Shown: in pieces, positions 22,869 through 34,689 of the stretch
Numbering within the stretch: the first letter of the stretch is position 1
How the letters are laid out: every line of letters starts with the position of its first letter
Program-made: the position numbers and the translations under genes
The notes under the pieces: generated by a model
The model's database searches: none
What the model was told of the DNA's origin: nothing
What the model saw: only the letters and a program-made list of their open reading frames with translations
DNA from: Zanthoxylum bungeanum
Lineage: Eukaryota; Streptophyta; Magnoliopsida; Sapindales; Rutaceae
Direction: 5' to 3'
Assembly: GCA_019454045.1 (NCBI GenBank)
Contig: SKCR01038121.1
Coordinates: 62,001-126,000, forward strand
Length of the DNA stretch: 64,000 bases

Positions 22869-22871
22869 TCA

Positions 22872-23936
22872 GAGTTGGGAAACCCTAACTTATATAAACC
22901 AACCTTAGCCACTTTAATCTCATGTTTTCTTTCTATTGGTGAGTTTCTCCATTGATAACCATCAACACAACTAAACTTTACCCAAACCCTAACCTTCAAA
23001 ATTTTAAAGTGGAGATTGATAATTAGAGTTCCAACATCGCGAGTTCGCGGATTTGAGAGTTTCTTGTTAAAAATATGGCATTTCCTTTATTTCAGTACTA
23101 TTAACAGCAGAGACCCTCTCAAGAGCTTATTGCCTAGGACCTACATGTAGTGGAATGGAGATTTCGATATATTTATAGAGGTAACCTTGGGGATCCTCTG
23201 GAAAGATTTGTCTGTTGGCTGTTGCTTATCAAATAAAATGTAAAAAAATTAAAGGAGAAATTGAACTAGTTCAATGGTTATTATCTTGTAGGTCAGCCAA
23301 GGCGGCATCTGCTTACTATAGGATGGAGTATAGTTTAGATCCCTGACTGGAAAAGTGGATCTCAAATCTAGGCATTTTGGGGAAAACCCAATTTGGGCTG
23401 CAATTCAATTAATATGTATCGAGTTTAAACGAAGCAGGTAAAACACCCAACTGTCGCAGACTCTTATAAGAAATGTCTCATGAACTCGAACCTAAGACTT
23501 GGCAACCAAATCGTAAGCTTTTTGACACCATACCACATCGATCGGGGATAATATATTTTTTTTTCTTGTGCTGACATGAACAAAACTAGCCAACATCACA
23601 CAATGCGCCCTTATGTTACTAATTAACATCCCAAGAGAAAATGTTCAACTCAACTCATCTTCTATCCAGACATCGATGATTGGAGATGAAGTTAAAAAAG
23701 CAAATGTAGTGAATGACCATAACCCTATGGAAATTATTCCCTCTACACCTACTTTTAAGAAAATATAGTCGCTCAAATCATTTTTAGAGTGAATTATTTC
23801 CTAATTATTTTCAACTTGTGTCCAACAATACATATGGTGCTTCTGTAGGTCAGGGATTAATAAAAAAATAATAAGGAAAACTAAAGTTGACATTTCATAT
23901 TATTGAAAATAAAAATTTCAAAAGATCTATCAATAT
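22872..23936. other. Intergenic region with SINE-like sequence
   Basis: No gene seen. A SINE copy lies at about 23370-23560. Just left of it (about 23268-23350) TAGTTCAATGGTTATTA and AGTTTAGATCCC have the spacing of tRNA-type A and B boxes on the plus strand and may be another SINE head. Confidence 0.4.
23370..23560 (-). mobile_element. SINE copy
   Basis: Matches the family blocks: GAAGCAGGTAAAACACCCAA, CTCTTATAAGAAATG, GAACTCGAACCTAAGACTTG and GCAACCAAATCGTAAGC. On the minus strand GGTTCGAGTTC is a B-box-like motif. Ends are approximate. Confidence 0.6.
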
Positions 23937-24245
23937 CTAGGCTTGGCCAACGTTTCGGTTTACGGTTCCAAGAAATTGGAACCGTAACCAAACCGGTTCA
24001 AAATCGATTTTGTTATGATTACAATTTTTTTGGAACCGTAGAATCGGTTTTTTTCGATTTAGTCCTTTAAAGAAAAAAATGTGATTTGATTCCGAATTTG
24101 AACCGAATCTTAAGATTACGGTTCCGCATAATGTAGAACCATAACAAAATCGAAATGGATTTCGATTCGGTTCCGGCTTTGGAACCGTAACCTTACGGTT
24201 CAATTTCAGTTCCAAACCGGAACTTTGACCGAATCTATCAATATC
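23937..24245. mobile_element. GGAACCGTAACC-rich hAT-like remnant
   Basis: Starts TAGGCTTGGCCAACG and ends GACCGAATCTA, with AACCGTAACC/GGTTACGGTT motifs in inverted order. A short nonautonomous DNA element of the type seen at 1-232. The open minus-strand frame across it is a composition artefact. Confidence 0.5.
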
Positions 24246-24690
24246 CACTAAAAATCATTTATCGATGAAAAAGGACTCAACAATCATAAAATTAAGAGAG
24301 ATTGTCAATATATTCAAAGAAAAAGATAGTCCTTTTTTAAAATCGGACGATTTTGGAAAATCGAAAATCGTGGATTAATCACAGATTTATAAAATCGGAT
24401 CAATCCGATAGCAATAGATGAATTTCTCACGGATTAACTTGAACTGCACAGATATGGAGACAAATTTATCACCTTTCCTCCTACGCAGGGCCTAAATGTG
24501 TGACGTGATGAAGATTTATTAAAATATTTTAGAAAACTAGAACAAGTTTCTATACAGTTGAACCTGTAAAATTTTAAAATTCAGCACTTATTTCATACAC
24601 TCCCTTCTTTAAACTGATGGAATTTCAAATTTTCAAATGAGTAAAAAAAAAAAAAAACTGTGGAATAAATCCTACAAACTGACCCGTCTC
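24246..24690. other. 3' flank of IVD
   Basis: Holds the likely 3' untranslated region of the IVD gene. Nothing else is supported. Confidence 0.4.
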
Positions 24691-27600
24691 TCACTGCTGT
24701 TTAAAAAGCTCACGGCCTATAATCATTCTTCGTATCTCACTGGTGCCTGCCCCAATTTCATACAATTTGGCATCTCGAAGGAGGCGTCCAGTCGCATACT
24801 CGTTTACATAACCATTACCACCTAAACATTGTATAGCCTGGAAAGTAGAATATGATGAATTCATCAATAATTTGACAAAACTATCGTGCAAAAATGACTA
24901 CATATAGAAGCTGCATAATAAAGCGCCATATTTGGCCATTGAGCTAACAGAAATATAAGAGCTAAGACTAGGCAGAGCTGTCGGTTCACCTGCAAAGCAA
25001 CTTGGGTGGCTCTTTCAGCTGCACAAAGTATCACTCCAGCACAGTCCTGAATATTGTAGCAACGGTCAGTTACAATATGCTTCAGTTTAACAGTCTTACG
25101 CTATTAGACAGAAATTATGCATTTTCTTTTTTCCCTTCCACTAATTAAAGAATTCAGATTTGCGACTATACCTTAGGGTCAACTTTTCCATTGTCACAGT
25201 CCCTTGCAAAAGAATAAACATATGACCTGAAATAATGGCAATTGTTAACTGCTGCCATGAGAAAAACCAAAGTTTTTGACGTATCAATGTGTTACGAAAT
25301 CATAATTTCCTGTACCTTGAAGATTGTAAAGCAGTATACATGTCGGCAATTTTACCCTGTAATGCAATTGCAGGTTAAATAATGGCATAAGGCCTGAGAT
25401 TCATTCAAAAGCACCAGCTACAAAACATCGGAACAATTATTATCACCAATTGCAAGTGCAAACCTGTATAAACTGAAATTCCCCAATTGGACGACCAAAC
25501 TGCTCCCGCTGACGAACATATGGAAGAACAACGTCAATGCATGCCTGCATAATACCAAGGGGCCCAGCTGCCAAAACAAGCCTCTCCAAATCTAGTCCTG
25601 ACATCATAACATAAACTCCTGAAAGAAGGGACAATCTTGGATCAGAATATTATGCAAGTATAACATGATCGAACTGGTTTTTAAATAACTATAAGACAAT
25701 AAACATATGGGTACTGATAATTAAAATAGATAATAAAAAACAGGCAGAAATATGGAATGGTTCTTCCAGTTCTCCGATAAACATGCAGCAATGTTCTGTA
25801 TATAATTAAAATTTTAAGTTTGTAGTACAAAACACAACCTTTTCCTTCCTTGCCAAGAATATTTTCATCTGGAACAAAGCAATTCTCAAATACAAGCTCA
25901 CATCTGCATAGACCATTAGCATTATGAGTAACAGAGTAAGTAGCTAAGAGGGAAAGAGTTGGGGTGGACTTTGAAAACAAAAAAGTTCAATTAAAAGCAT
26001 TTCAGACGTACGTATCGCTTCCTCGCATCCCGAGCTTGTCTAACTTCTGGGCGGTGCTGAATCTGCAGAACCAAAAAGAACTTGCTGATCAATAATCATC
26101 ATTGCAAGCAGATCTCATAAACTTATTCAAAATATTTTAGGAACTTATGGACAAAGATCAATAAATGTAAGGAATCTGTTCCATCTTGACGAAAACCCAG
26201 TTTTAAAGGAAAATTTTTCGGAGAACTTTATTCTTATAGAAGTGTTTTCTACCTACATATGCTATTAAAAGAGAAAAGGGGGGAAAAATGAATGCTTTCA
26301 TCCCTATGTGTTGTCTAGAATCCACCTCTTTTCTTCATCAATTATGTTGTCATTCTCGTGTAAACTCTCATTAGTTATTATTAAGCTCCCGTTGTGTTTG
26401 AGTGCATATCATTCTACCATTTCAATATTTCATCAGCATGCAATTATATGGGGCCCTTCAGCACAAAGCCTTCAATGAACGTGAGCTAGTGATAGTAGTG
26501 GTTCAACAGATTGAACATGTCACAAGAGTTAGTTGCTTGATCATTGATACAGCCATTGATCAAAAGTTTTGATTCAAAACTATCCTATACGCCAAGATAG
26601 CAAATCCCAGGACTGACTATAATCTAAAGTTGACTCTTCAGTAAATTTTCTAAAGCTTTCCTAAAAAGGTTTTATGACTTGCGAATTCTGAATAGTCAAA
26701 GAACTAAAAAGCTATTGTGGACATACCCGGGCATTCCTTTCTCTATGATAAATGCTGTGATTCCTTTTGAGCCAGCAATCATGTCTGTTTTTGCATAAAC
26801 AACCTGTAACAAATTGATGATGACTAAAGACAAATGACAGAAAATTTTAAGGAAAAAAATACCGAAAAGAGTAAAGTCAATAAAAAAAATATAATAAACA
26901 GAGTAAAGTCAATAATTGTAAAAGGCAACTTATTTTCAGACTGAAATAAAAATATACAGACATGGATAACAAAAGAAAAGTAGTTTTCAAAATACCAACA
27001 TCTGAGCAACTGGACCGTTAGTGCACCACATCTTGTTCCCATTTATGATAAAACCCCCATCTACGCGATCAGCTTTGCATTTCATGCTAACAACATCAGA
27101 GCCAGCTGCATAGGACACAAAACATCAGCCAGACTGCCTTACAAAAAGCTAGACTGCTGTAGAAGAAGTTTGAGCAAGTTACCATTGGGTTCACTCATGG
27201 CAAGAGCTCCTACATGTTCTCCACTAATAAGCTTCACAACCACAGACCACAGGTTAGATAAAATGTTGTCAAAAGGCGTGACATTAACATATTTTCATGA
27301 ATATAAATAGCAGAAAAAGAGGGAAATCGGAGGGAAGCCCCTTAAATGTAACAATACCATGACATTAAGAACTAAATTACAAAATAAATTCAGCTAGACA
27401 ATGAAGTATCATAAAAGACCTCCATAGGATCAGTGACTACTACAGATCACAGAAAAGATTATCAATGCTGCTACTAAAGCATGACCATTTTAGACAAACA
27501 ATGAAACAATTTATAGCAGAATCAGACTCAACAACAATATGTCACATGCTGTGGAGCATCTCTACAGATGTTAGCCTTATAAAATACACAACGAAAACAA

Positions 27601-29157
27601 ATGGAAATCACACCTTTGGCAGGTACTTCTCTTTCTGAGCAGGGCTCCCATTCCTCACCTGGAAAACCATAAAAGAACATATATGTCTTAAGATCCGTTT
27701 CCAATTCACCATTCAAGTACTATTACAAGTTGAACCACAATTTTCTTATTTACCAATTGATTGATGCACAAATTAGAATGAGCACCATAAGAGAGACCAA
27801 CAGATCCTGAAGCACGGCTAATTTCTTCTAGTGCTATACAGTGATACAAGTATCCAAGCCCAAGTCCTCCATATTCCTCTACAAAACAATACGAGAAATG
27901 GTGAGCCAGGACTCCAAAACTCAAATTCCATCAAGGAAATTAAAATTAGCTCAACGAAAAAAATTATGATCAATCCATTAAAAATTATAAATATAGGATT
28001 AAACTCTAATACTAGGCAAGGAAGTGGTAATCGAAAACGGAAGAATTCAATTCATTATTTGTTTCTTCTAAGACACACTAAAAGTACAAATAACTTGTCA
28101 ATTCCTGCATTTAACATCCTTTTCAGGATAAGTTTGAGATTGAAGTGTCATGGCTTTTAATCACTAGTTGTCAAGTAAAAATAGGTGTTTGCCAATGTGT
28201 GCTTTAAAATCAAGCCGTCGTTGGTTTGAAGTTGAACACAGACTAATAAATTCATCAAATGCTTTCGATTAGATCGAAGTGATGATCAAGCGTCTTAATA
28301 AAATTTGTCACCTGGGTTTGAGCCTTGGGGAGGTAAGTGGGGAGGTAAGAGTTTAAAATATATTTAGGCTTGCCCACCTTTTTACCTTTTATAGAAAAAG
28401 AAAAATAAATAATGAGATTCTCACTCAATAAAGTCTTCCCCATTTATTACATAATAGGATGAACTTGCACCGAAAGGTATAACGTGTAGGTTTATTGGAT
28501 ATACTAAGCATTCAATGGGATATCAATTCTACGATCCAGAAGAATCAAGTGTGTTCGTTTTCATTTCTCGTAACACCACCATTCTGGTAAGATAATTTGT
28601 GTTAGAAAGTGGGGATTGTAGAAAGATTACAAACAAAACATATGAACTCTCCAAAAGCTCATCAAAAACTCCATAGCAGACTATCTTAAGAACAAAAAAA
28701 ATAAAGGCTTTTGTGATGGTTCAATACCTGGTGCAGTTATTCCATGGAGATTAAAATCTCCCATGAGTTTCCATAAGTTAACATCCTGTAGCACAATCCA
28801 TGAGATTAAATCAAAAATTGAATTCACAAAACAACAAGAATCAAAATGACAAAAAATGATTTGACATAAAATACAACCTTTGGAAAATAATTAGATTGGT
28901 CAATATTGGCCGCATGAGGAGCAATGTTTTCTTGCGCAAATTGCCCTACACTTTCTTTAAACTACAATCATTTTTCAAATTAAAAATAAATAAATAAATA
29001 AATACATGAGAGAACAAAAAACAAAGATACAGGGGGTGAGAGAGACCTGCAATTGAGATTCATCGAAGAGCAGAGAAGTGGATAAAGCAGCTGAGTGTTT
29101 GTGCTTCGTTTTAAGAAACGAAGCACAAAGAGACCGTACAGCAAAGAGCCTCTGCAT
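24691..29157 (-). CDS. IVD: Isovaleryl-CoA dehydrogenase, mitochondrial (15 exons)
   Basis: FAD enzyme that oxidises isovaleryl-CoA to 3-methylcrotonyl-CoA in leucine breakdown and passes electrons to ETF. Exons: 29047-29157, 28878-28961, 28728-28785, 27754-27878, 27614-27658, 27183-27231, 26996-27105, 26727-26803, 26012-26062, 25839-25903, 25464-25618, 25316-25356, 25172-25226, 24990-25046, 24691-24837. All introns are GT-AG, phases join without gaps, and the product is 409 residues, the usual plant length. A Ser/Arg/Lys-rich presequence (about 1-25) targets mitochondria. Acyl-CoA dehydrogenase signature 1 ([12 protein letters not shown]) is near 150-161. The catalytic base is Glu270 in [11 protein letters not shown]. 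Signature 2 starts at [14 protein letters not shown] (about 295), and the C-terminal [19 protein letters not shown] follows at 367. No defect seen. Confidence 0.95.
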
Positions 29158-30058
29158 TCTTCGTTTTAGTTTTAGAAACTGAATAACAGATTATTCATCT
29201 CTTTCTCACTGTGTATATATATATATATATATATATAATCGGACCGAATCCGGTCCACGTAAAGTTCACATTCAACTAAAAGACATGAGATTTTTCTATC
29301 TTTATCTACTTTTATAATCCACATAAACCTTACTTAAGTGTCATCATATATATAATAGTTGAGGTTTATCAACAGAGTAAGCTTGACACGGTGTATCTTT
29401 CAATAGTGATCTAAAAGTTGAATGAACTATTTGATCGACCGGTTGAAATGTTTCAGTTGAATCGGCAGGATCAGTAATGTGATAAATAATTTTATTTAAT
29501 TAAAAATTTAAAAAATAATAATATAAAATTACAAAATATATATGATTAATACAATCATTAATCATGATCTAAAAGTTTATAAATAAAAAAATACAATCAT
29601 TAATTCTAATAATTTCTAACATCAATTAAAATAAAGTGATTTGAACTAAAAAAACGATTTAGAATCCTCTTAATTTAAAACAAAAATAGTCCAAAACTGT
29701 GTCGATTCACTCATTTTGATCGATTTTTAGGTTTTTCGGACTAGACTTGTGGTCAATTCCCAGTTCGATCAGTTCAACCATCAAATCTGATCTGATTTTG
29801 AAAACAGTGATGATGACTAAAACTATTCACAAAATATTGATACTTTGTAACTAAAATTACAAAATAGTAATGCTACGTTTGGTTGGGGTGAATAGAAGGT
29901 GAATCGATGGAATGAGTTTAGGTGATGTCCATTCCTTCATCTGATTGAATTTTAAAGATGTTCATGAGCGTGAACTTCAACTCCTTATTCTCCCTATGTG
30001 ACAATAAGCAATTCTCCTCATATATGTGGTATTGATATTACCACTTTATGGAAAATAA
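29158..30058. promoter_or_regulatory. Upstream region of IVD
   Basis: Short leader, then a (TA)n run at 29213-29236 that could serve as a TATA region, followed by AT-rich intergenic sequence. No other feature is supported. Confidence 0.35.
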
Positions 30059-30531
30059 TAGAGGTGGGCATCGGATCGGATCGGATCGGATTTGGCTATC
30101 GAACCCAATCGAATCATGTTTGGTTCATTTGTCGAATTTCGGATCGGATCGGATAAATTTGATAACTATCGGATCGAATTGGATTTTATCCGATTTGATA
30201 ACAAATCCGATAAGGAATCCGATTTGATAACGGATTTGAAATCCGATAGAGAATCCGATTTGATAATAAATCTGATAGTAGATTCGATTTGATAACAAAT
30301 CTGATTTGATAACGGATCCGATTCGAAAAATTTATTTGAAAATTTGTAAATTCATAACAATTTTATCGAATCGGATCGGATAACTTAAAATTCAAATCAA
30401 TTTTATCAAATCGGATCCGTTATCAAATCGAATCCACTATCGGATTCATTATCAAATCGGATTCTCTATCGGATTCGAATCCGTTATCAAATCGGATTAG
30501 AATCCGTTATCAAATCGGATGAGCCACACGT
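30059..30531. repeat. ATCGGAT/ATCCGAT inverted array
   Basis: The left half repeats GGATCGGATCGGATC, then units such as AATCCGATTTGATAACGGAT; the right half repeats the complementary ATCAAATCGGATTC. Edges GAGGTGGGCATCGGATC and GGATGAGCCACAC are roughly inverted. It can fold into a long hairpin and looks like a nonautonomous hAT-type element. The LTR retrotransposon inserted 10 bp to its right. Confidence 0.6.
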
Positions 30532-30545
30532 CTGAGTTTTACTAA

Positions 30546-32615
30546 TGACCGGCGTAAACACACACGTATAACGCAAGCGCACGTATCGTTTAAGTAGTAT
30601 AAAATAATCGATCCCACGAGGACTTATTTCCTACTGTTTTATTAATTGTTGAATCTATTTAATTACAAATATCTAATTAAATGGATAAGAGAGAGATTGT
30701 TTGTTTGTTTGGTTGAGTGTGGATTTGCAAAATAAATAAATAAAAAGATAAAAGAAAATACTAAGGAAAATAACAAAAGACACAAAATTCTAGGGTTGTG
30801 ATTTATTCCAATATCATTATAAAGATGAAGTGATTATTTTATAGTTAGGAAATACAATGATTTATTAACCTGGAACACGAAATTATGCGAAAGCATCTGT
30901 CGATGGTCAGACACAAATACCCAGTAAACCCAATTGAACCATATTCCTATGTCAACCACATTATCTGGATTCATTAAGATTAAGTTCCAATTTATGGCTA
31001 CCCTCGCCTGACAGGTATATTCCTATCCTGTAAGGAAATCTATTAAAGGGTTATCTATCCTCAAGGAAGATCGTGGGCTATTGAGTCTAAGGTTTTAAAC
31101 TTAAAATCTCTATGTCTAGTTCATTTTAAGTTTACCTAATCAATTTTATTAGTGATCAGTTAATAAAAAGCATTAAGATTAAGACTCAATAAATAATCAT
31201 TATATTACCCAAACTATAATCTAACCCTTATAAACCGGTGATATTGAAATTCATCACAACCTTAGAAAAACTTACACATAATTATAACTAGTAAAAACAT
31301 AAAATTAAAAGACATAAAATAAAATGCTAAAAAGTAATTACAATAAAATAAAATGCTAAGGTAAAAGGAATTACTTTTACTACTACTAATTTAGATATCT
31401 CCCATAAAATAATATATAAACTTGTGATATTATTTACCAACCGACCAATCTGGCGGTATCCGTGATTAGTCAGGTTTAAACCAGATTAAAATTAAATTAC
31501 CAACCGACCAATATAGCGGTATTCCTTATTAAGTCAATATTTAAAATAGTTAATATATTATTTTTAAGGGAGATTAATCTAAATAGCAATAGTAGAAGAA
31601 TTACCTTTCACCCTAGCTGAAAAAGTTACTTCAACATGGTGAATAGTAAAAACTGTAAAAAGTAAAAAGTAAAAATTAAATTACTATTATTACAACAAGT
31701 AATTAAAATTATTTACAAAACTAAAAATTAAAAAAACTAAAAATAAAAATAAAAATTCTAGAGAGAGAAATTAAGAGAGAGAGAAGTGTTAGGTATTTAA
31801 AATCTGAAAATTCGCCATCTATTTATAGCAAAAGTTTTCACTGTTTGGTCACTGTTCGCGCGTCGCGACGCTGGATTTTTCACTATTTGGTCGACGTGGC
31901 ACGCTGAGAAGGCGACACGTGCATGGCGGCTGACTGTTCACGCGACACGTGTCAAGGCGGCTAAGACTCAATTATTGTGATGACGTCATTGATGACGTCA
32001 TGCTGATGTGGCGATGACTTGGCGCTGGCGTGTGGTGGCATGTGTTGCAATTGTCGGCACAATAGGATTGCGACACGTGGCGACACGTGTCACGTGGTGA
32101 TTGGCTGATGCTGAGGTGTCAAGTTGACTTGGTTGACCTTGTGACGTGGCTGATGACGTGGCGTGACACATGGCGAGTTGACTCGTTGACCGCTGACATG
32201 GCTGATGACAAGGCGACACGTGTCAAGTCAAAGTGTCGGCAGCATATGATGTTGACACGTGGCACGGCGCACGTTAGCAGATTCGTTGTGATGGTGACAC
32301 GTGTCACGGCGCACGTTAGCAAAGTCAACTTTTCTCAGATTCTGATTTTGTGGACCCGGCGCATGTTAGCAGATTCGGCGCACGCTGGGCGTCGCGACTC
32401 TGAAGGTCTGGGCGGCGCGACGCTGGAAATTACCAAAATGCCCTTTTTTCCACCAATTTTCACTGTTTTATATTCCAAATCACCTCCAGAATGTCCTGAA
32501 ACTTTATTTATCTACAAAATAACACAAAACACATCAAAACATTCACAAAACTCAAGAAACTATACAAAATATTAGATTAAATGAGTGGAAATAGTGATAT
32601 AAATACCACTCATCA
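30546..32615 (-). repeat. 3' LTR of the LOG-bearing element
   Basis: 2070 bp. Positions 31890-32330 form a GC-richer block with about 15 ACGT cores (GACACGTGTC, TGACGTCA, GACACGTGGC) and several TTGACC/TTGACT motifs. The palindrome CGTCGCGACG is at 31861-31870. Two ACCGACCAATNTNGCGGTAT boxes lie near 31441 and 31503. It differs from the other LTR by only scattered small changes. Confidence 0.93.
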
Positions 32616-33194
32616 CACCCCCAAACCTAACATTTTGCTAGTCCTCGAGCAAAATACAAAATGGAATAACATAATAAAATTTAACTAAACCATTTTCGTA
32701 GGGATCACGGTTGCATTTAGCATATGCAACAAGCCTTAAACCCCTAGGTGTCCCTAGTGGACGAGTTGTAGTCTCGTGAGGGCTTACACAGCAATGATAC
32801 CCACAAACATTTTACAAAAGTAAAAAGGTATTAAAACTAATGCACACAAAAGCAAAAGACAAGCGAAAAGAGAATAAAAAAGTTAGTAACTAATCAGGTG
32901 AAACTTCTACTACAAGTTACTAGTTGTTTTGTTTCTTTCTAAATTACCGAATAAGTAAATTCTCCGATTATTTTCATCTTTCTTCATATACACAGTCAAC
33001 ATAATATTAAACAACTCATTTTTGCCCATAACAGTCATAAGTGCAGTTGATAAGAGAGTAATATTTTTGTCCTAAAGTTCTATCAGATTTCACACCTTTT
33101 TGTAGTAATGGAATAATTTTCTGATTTTTCTGATTTTTTTCTTTGCTTTTTCTGAATTTTGACTTTTTATTTATATACAATACCTTCTGTCTAT

Positions 33195-33425
33195 GTAGCG
33201 AGCTTTGGGTCGGTGGCTCCCAAACCAGTTGGCTTTAGGGCACCAGGTGTTAAGACACCCCTACGAACTTAATTACTCAGACTTCAGATATGAATATATT
33301 TTTGCGCAGTATCTTCGATCCATGTAGCGAGCTTTGGGCCAATGACTCCCAAACCAGTTGGTTTTAGGGCACTAGGTGTTAAAACCCTTACAGACTTAAT
33401 AACCCGGATCTTAGATACTTTATTT
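33195..33425. repeat. Tandem duplication, about 129 bp, inside the retrotransposon
   Basis: GTAGCGAGCTTTGGG at 33195 and 33324, each followed by a CTCCCAAACCAGTTGG and AGGTGTTAA block. Two diverged units near the 3' LTR. Confidence 0.7.
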
Positions 33426-33974
33426 TTGTACATCAATTTTTTTTTTTTTTTTTTTTTTTTATTCCATAACTATGTATAGATGCTTCCTCCAATTAAACTA
33501 TAGCACGGAATATTACAAACTTTTCAATTACAGCTCATGTCTGTATGTTTCCATATAAGTTCATAATACCTGTCAACTGAACATATGAAGATCCATTTTA
33601 GTCAGTGTTAAGGAGAATTCACAAATTAAATAATTCAAAAGGAAATAAACAAAAATTAACTTATTTCGAAATAAATGGTTTGAAATACGTCTCAAGAGTG
33701 GAAATTCCTTACTCGGCTATCTCTTACCAATTTCGCCTTTTTAGTCAAAATAAAAACACAAAAAAAGCAAAATTTTTTTGTAATTTTTGAAAATTTTCAT
33801 TTTTTTTTTGTATTTTTCGAAAAATTTTGGACTAAAAATAAAAACACAATACAAACAAATACTATTAACTATACCTCACCCCCAAACCTAAATGAGACAT
33901 TGTCCCCAATGTCTTAAATAGTAGAAGAAGAGTTTAGAAAATAATACCTGGTTAGTTGAAATTCTACAGGAAAT

Positions 33975-34627
33975 TTACAGGTTAAGATCCAGATTAATTC
34001 TACGCCTCTTACCACGATCGTCTTCGGACCAATTTATCTTTGAAATGATAGGGTCAACTTTCGGTTCATAGGCTATGAGTTGGTCAATTAGATCTGGAGC
34101 AGTTCTGGCAGTGAAGAGAGTTCTTTTAAAGGTTTTGACACGAACCCATTTCTTCGAGCATCATCAAGAAACACACAAAGAAAATCATAAAATCCATCAA
34201 CGTTGTACAGTCCAATTGGTTTCTGGTGTATGTTCAGGTTCGCCCAAGATAGTACTATAAAAATTTCCTCCAATGTGCCCAAGCCACCTGGCAAAGCAAT
34301 AAAAGCATCAGCACGGTTAATCATTTCTACCAATCGTTCCGACATACCTGGCACGATCAGTTCCTCTCCGTTTGTTTGTTCAATAAGATTTGCCTCTGCC
34401 AAGGGTTTTGGGATGATTCCCAAAACATGACTGCCTCCTTCCTGTACGGCCTTTGAAACAATCCCCATTAGTCCAAGATTACCTCCGCCATATATTAAGT
34501 GTATATTCCTTGCGGCTAAGACTCGACCCAATTCCTGTGCTGCTTCTATGTATTGTGGTTTAGTTCCAACAGTACTACCGCAAAACACACAGATGTTCTC
34601 AACTCATCTTCTTGAAGTGGCTTCCAT
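33975..34627 (-). pseudogene. LOG: LONELY GUY (LOG) cytokinin-activating enzyme, captured retro-copy
   Basis: LOG enzymes split cytokinin riboside 5'-monophosphates to free active cytokinin. From the ATG at 34627 the frame has a TGA at codon 8 (34604-34606) and then runs open to 34088. It shows ICVFCGSTVG, the YGGGNLGLMG motif and the catalytic/nucleotide motif PGGLGTLEE, followed by LSWANLNIHQKPIGLYNVDGF. Near 34120 the homologous frame shifts; the typical tail (DLIDQLIAYEPK... KRRRINLDLNL) continues in another frame to a TAA at 33975. Total length of about 217 codons equals a complete plant LOG. Plant LOG genes have introns but none is present here, so an mRNA copy was captured. As it stands it cannot make the full enzyme. 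Confidence 0.88.
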
Positions 34628-34689
34628 TTTTTATGTATTTCTTTTTTTTTTTCAAATCAGGATGCCTTCAAAAGTGCAATGACGAGTTG

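Noticed and set aside
31998..32575. Several 60-160 codon frames in the retrotransposon LTRs (also 39444-40020)
   Set aside because: They occur identically in both LTRs, on both strands, over the ACGT-motif array; composition artefacts of repetitive GC-richer DNA.
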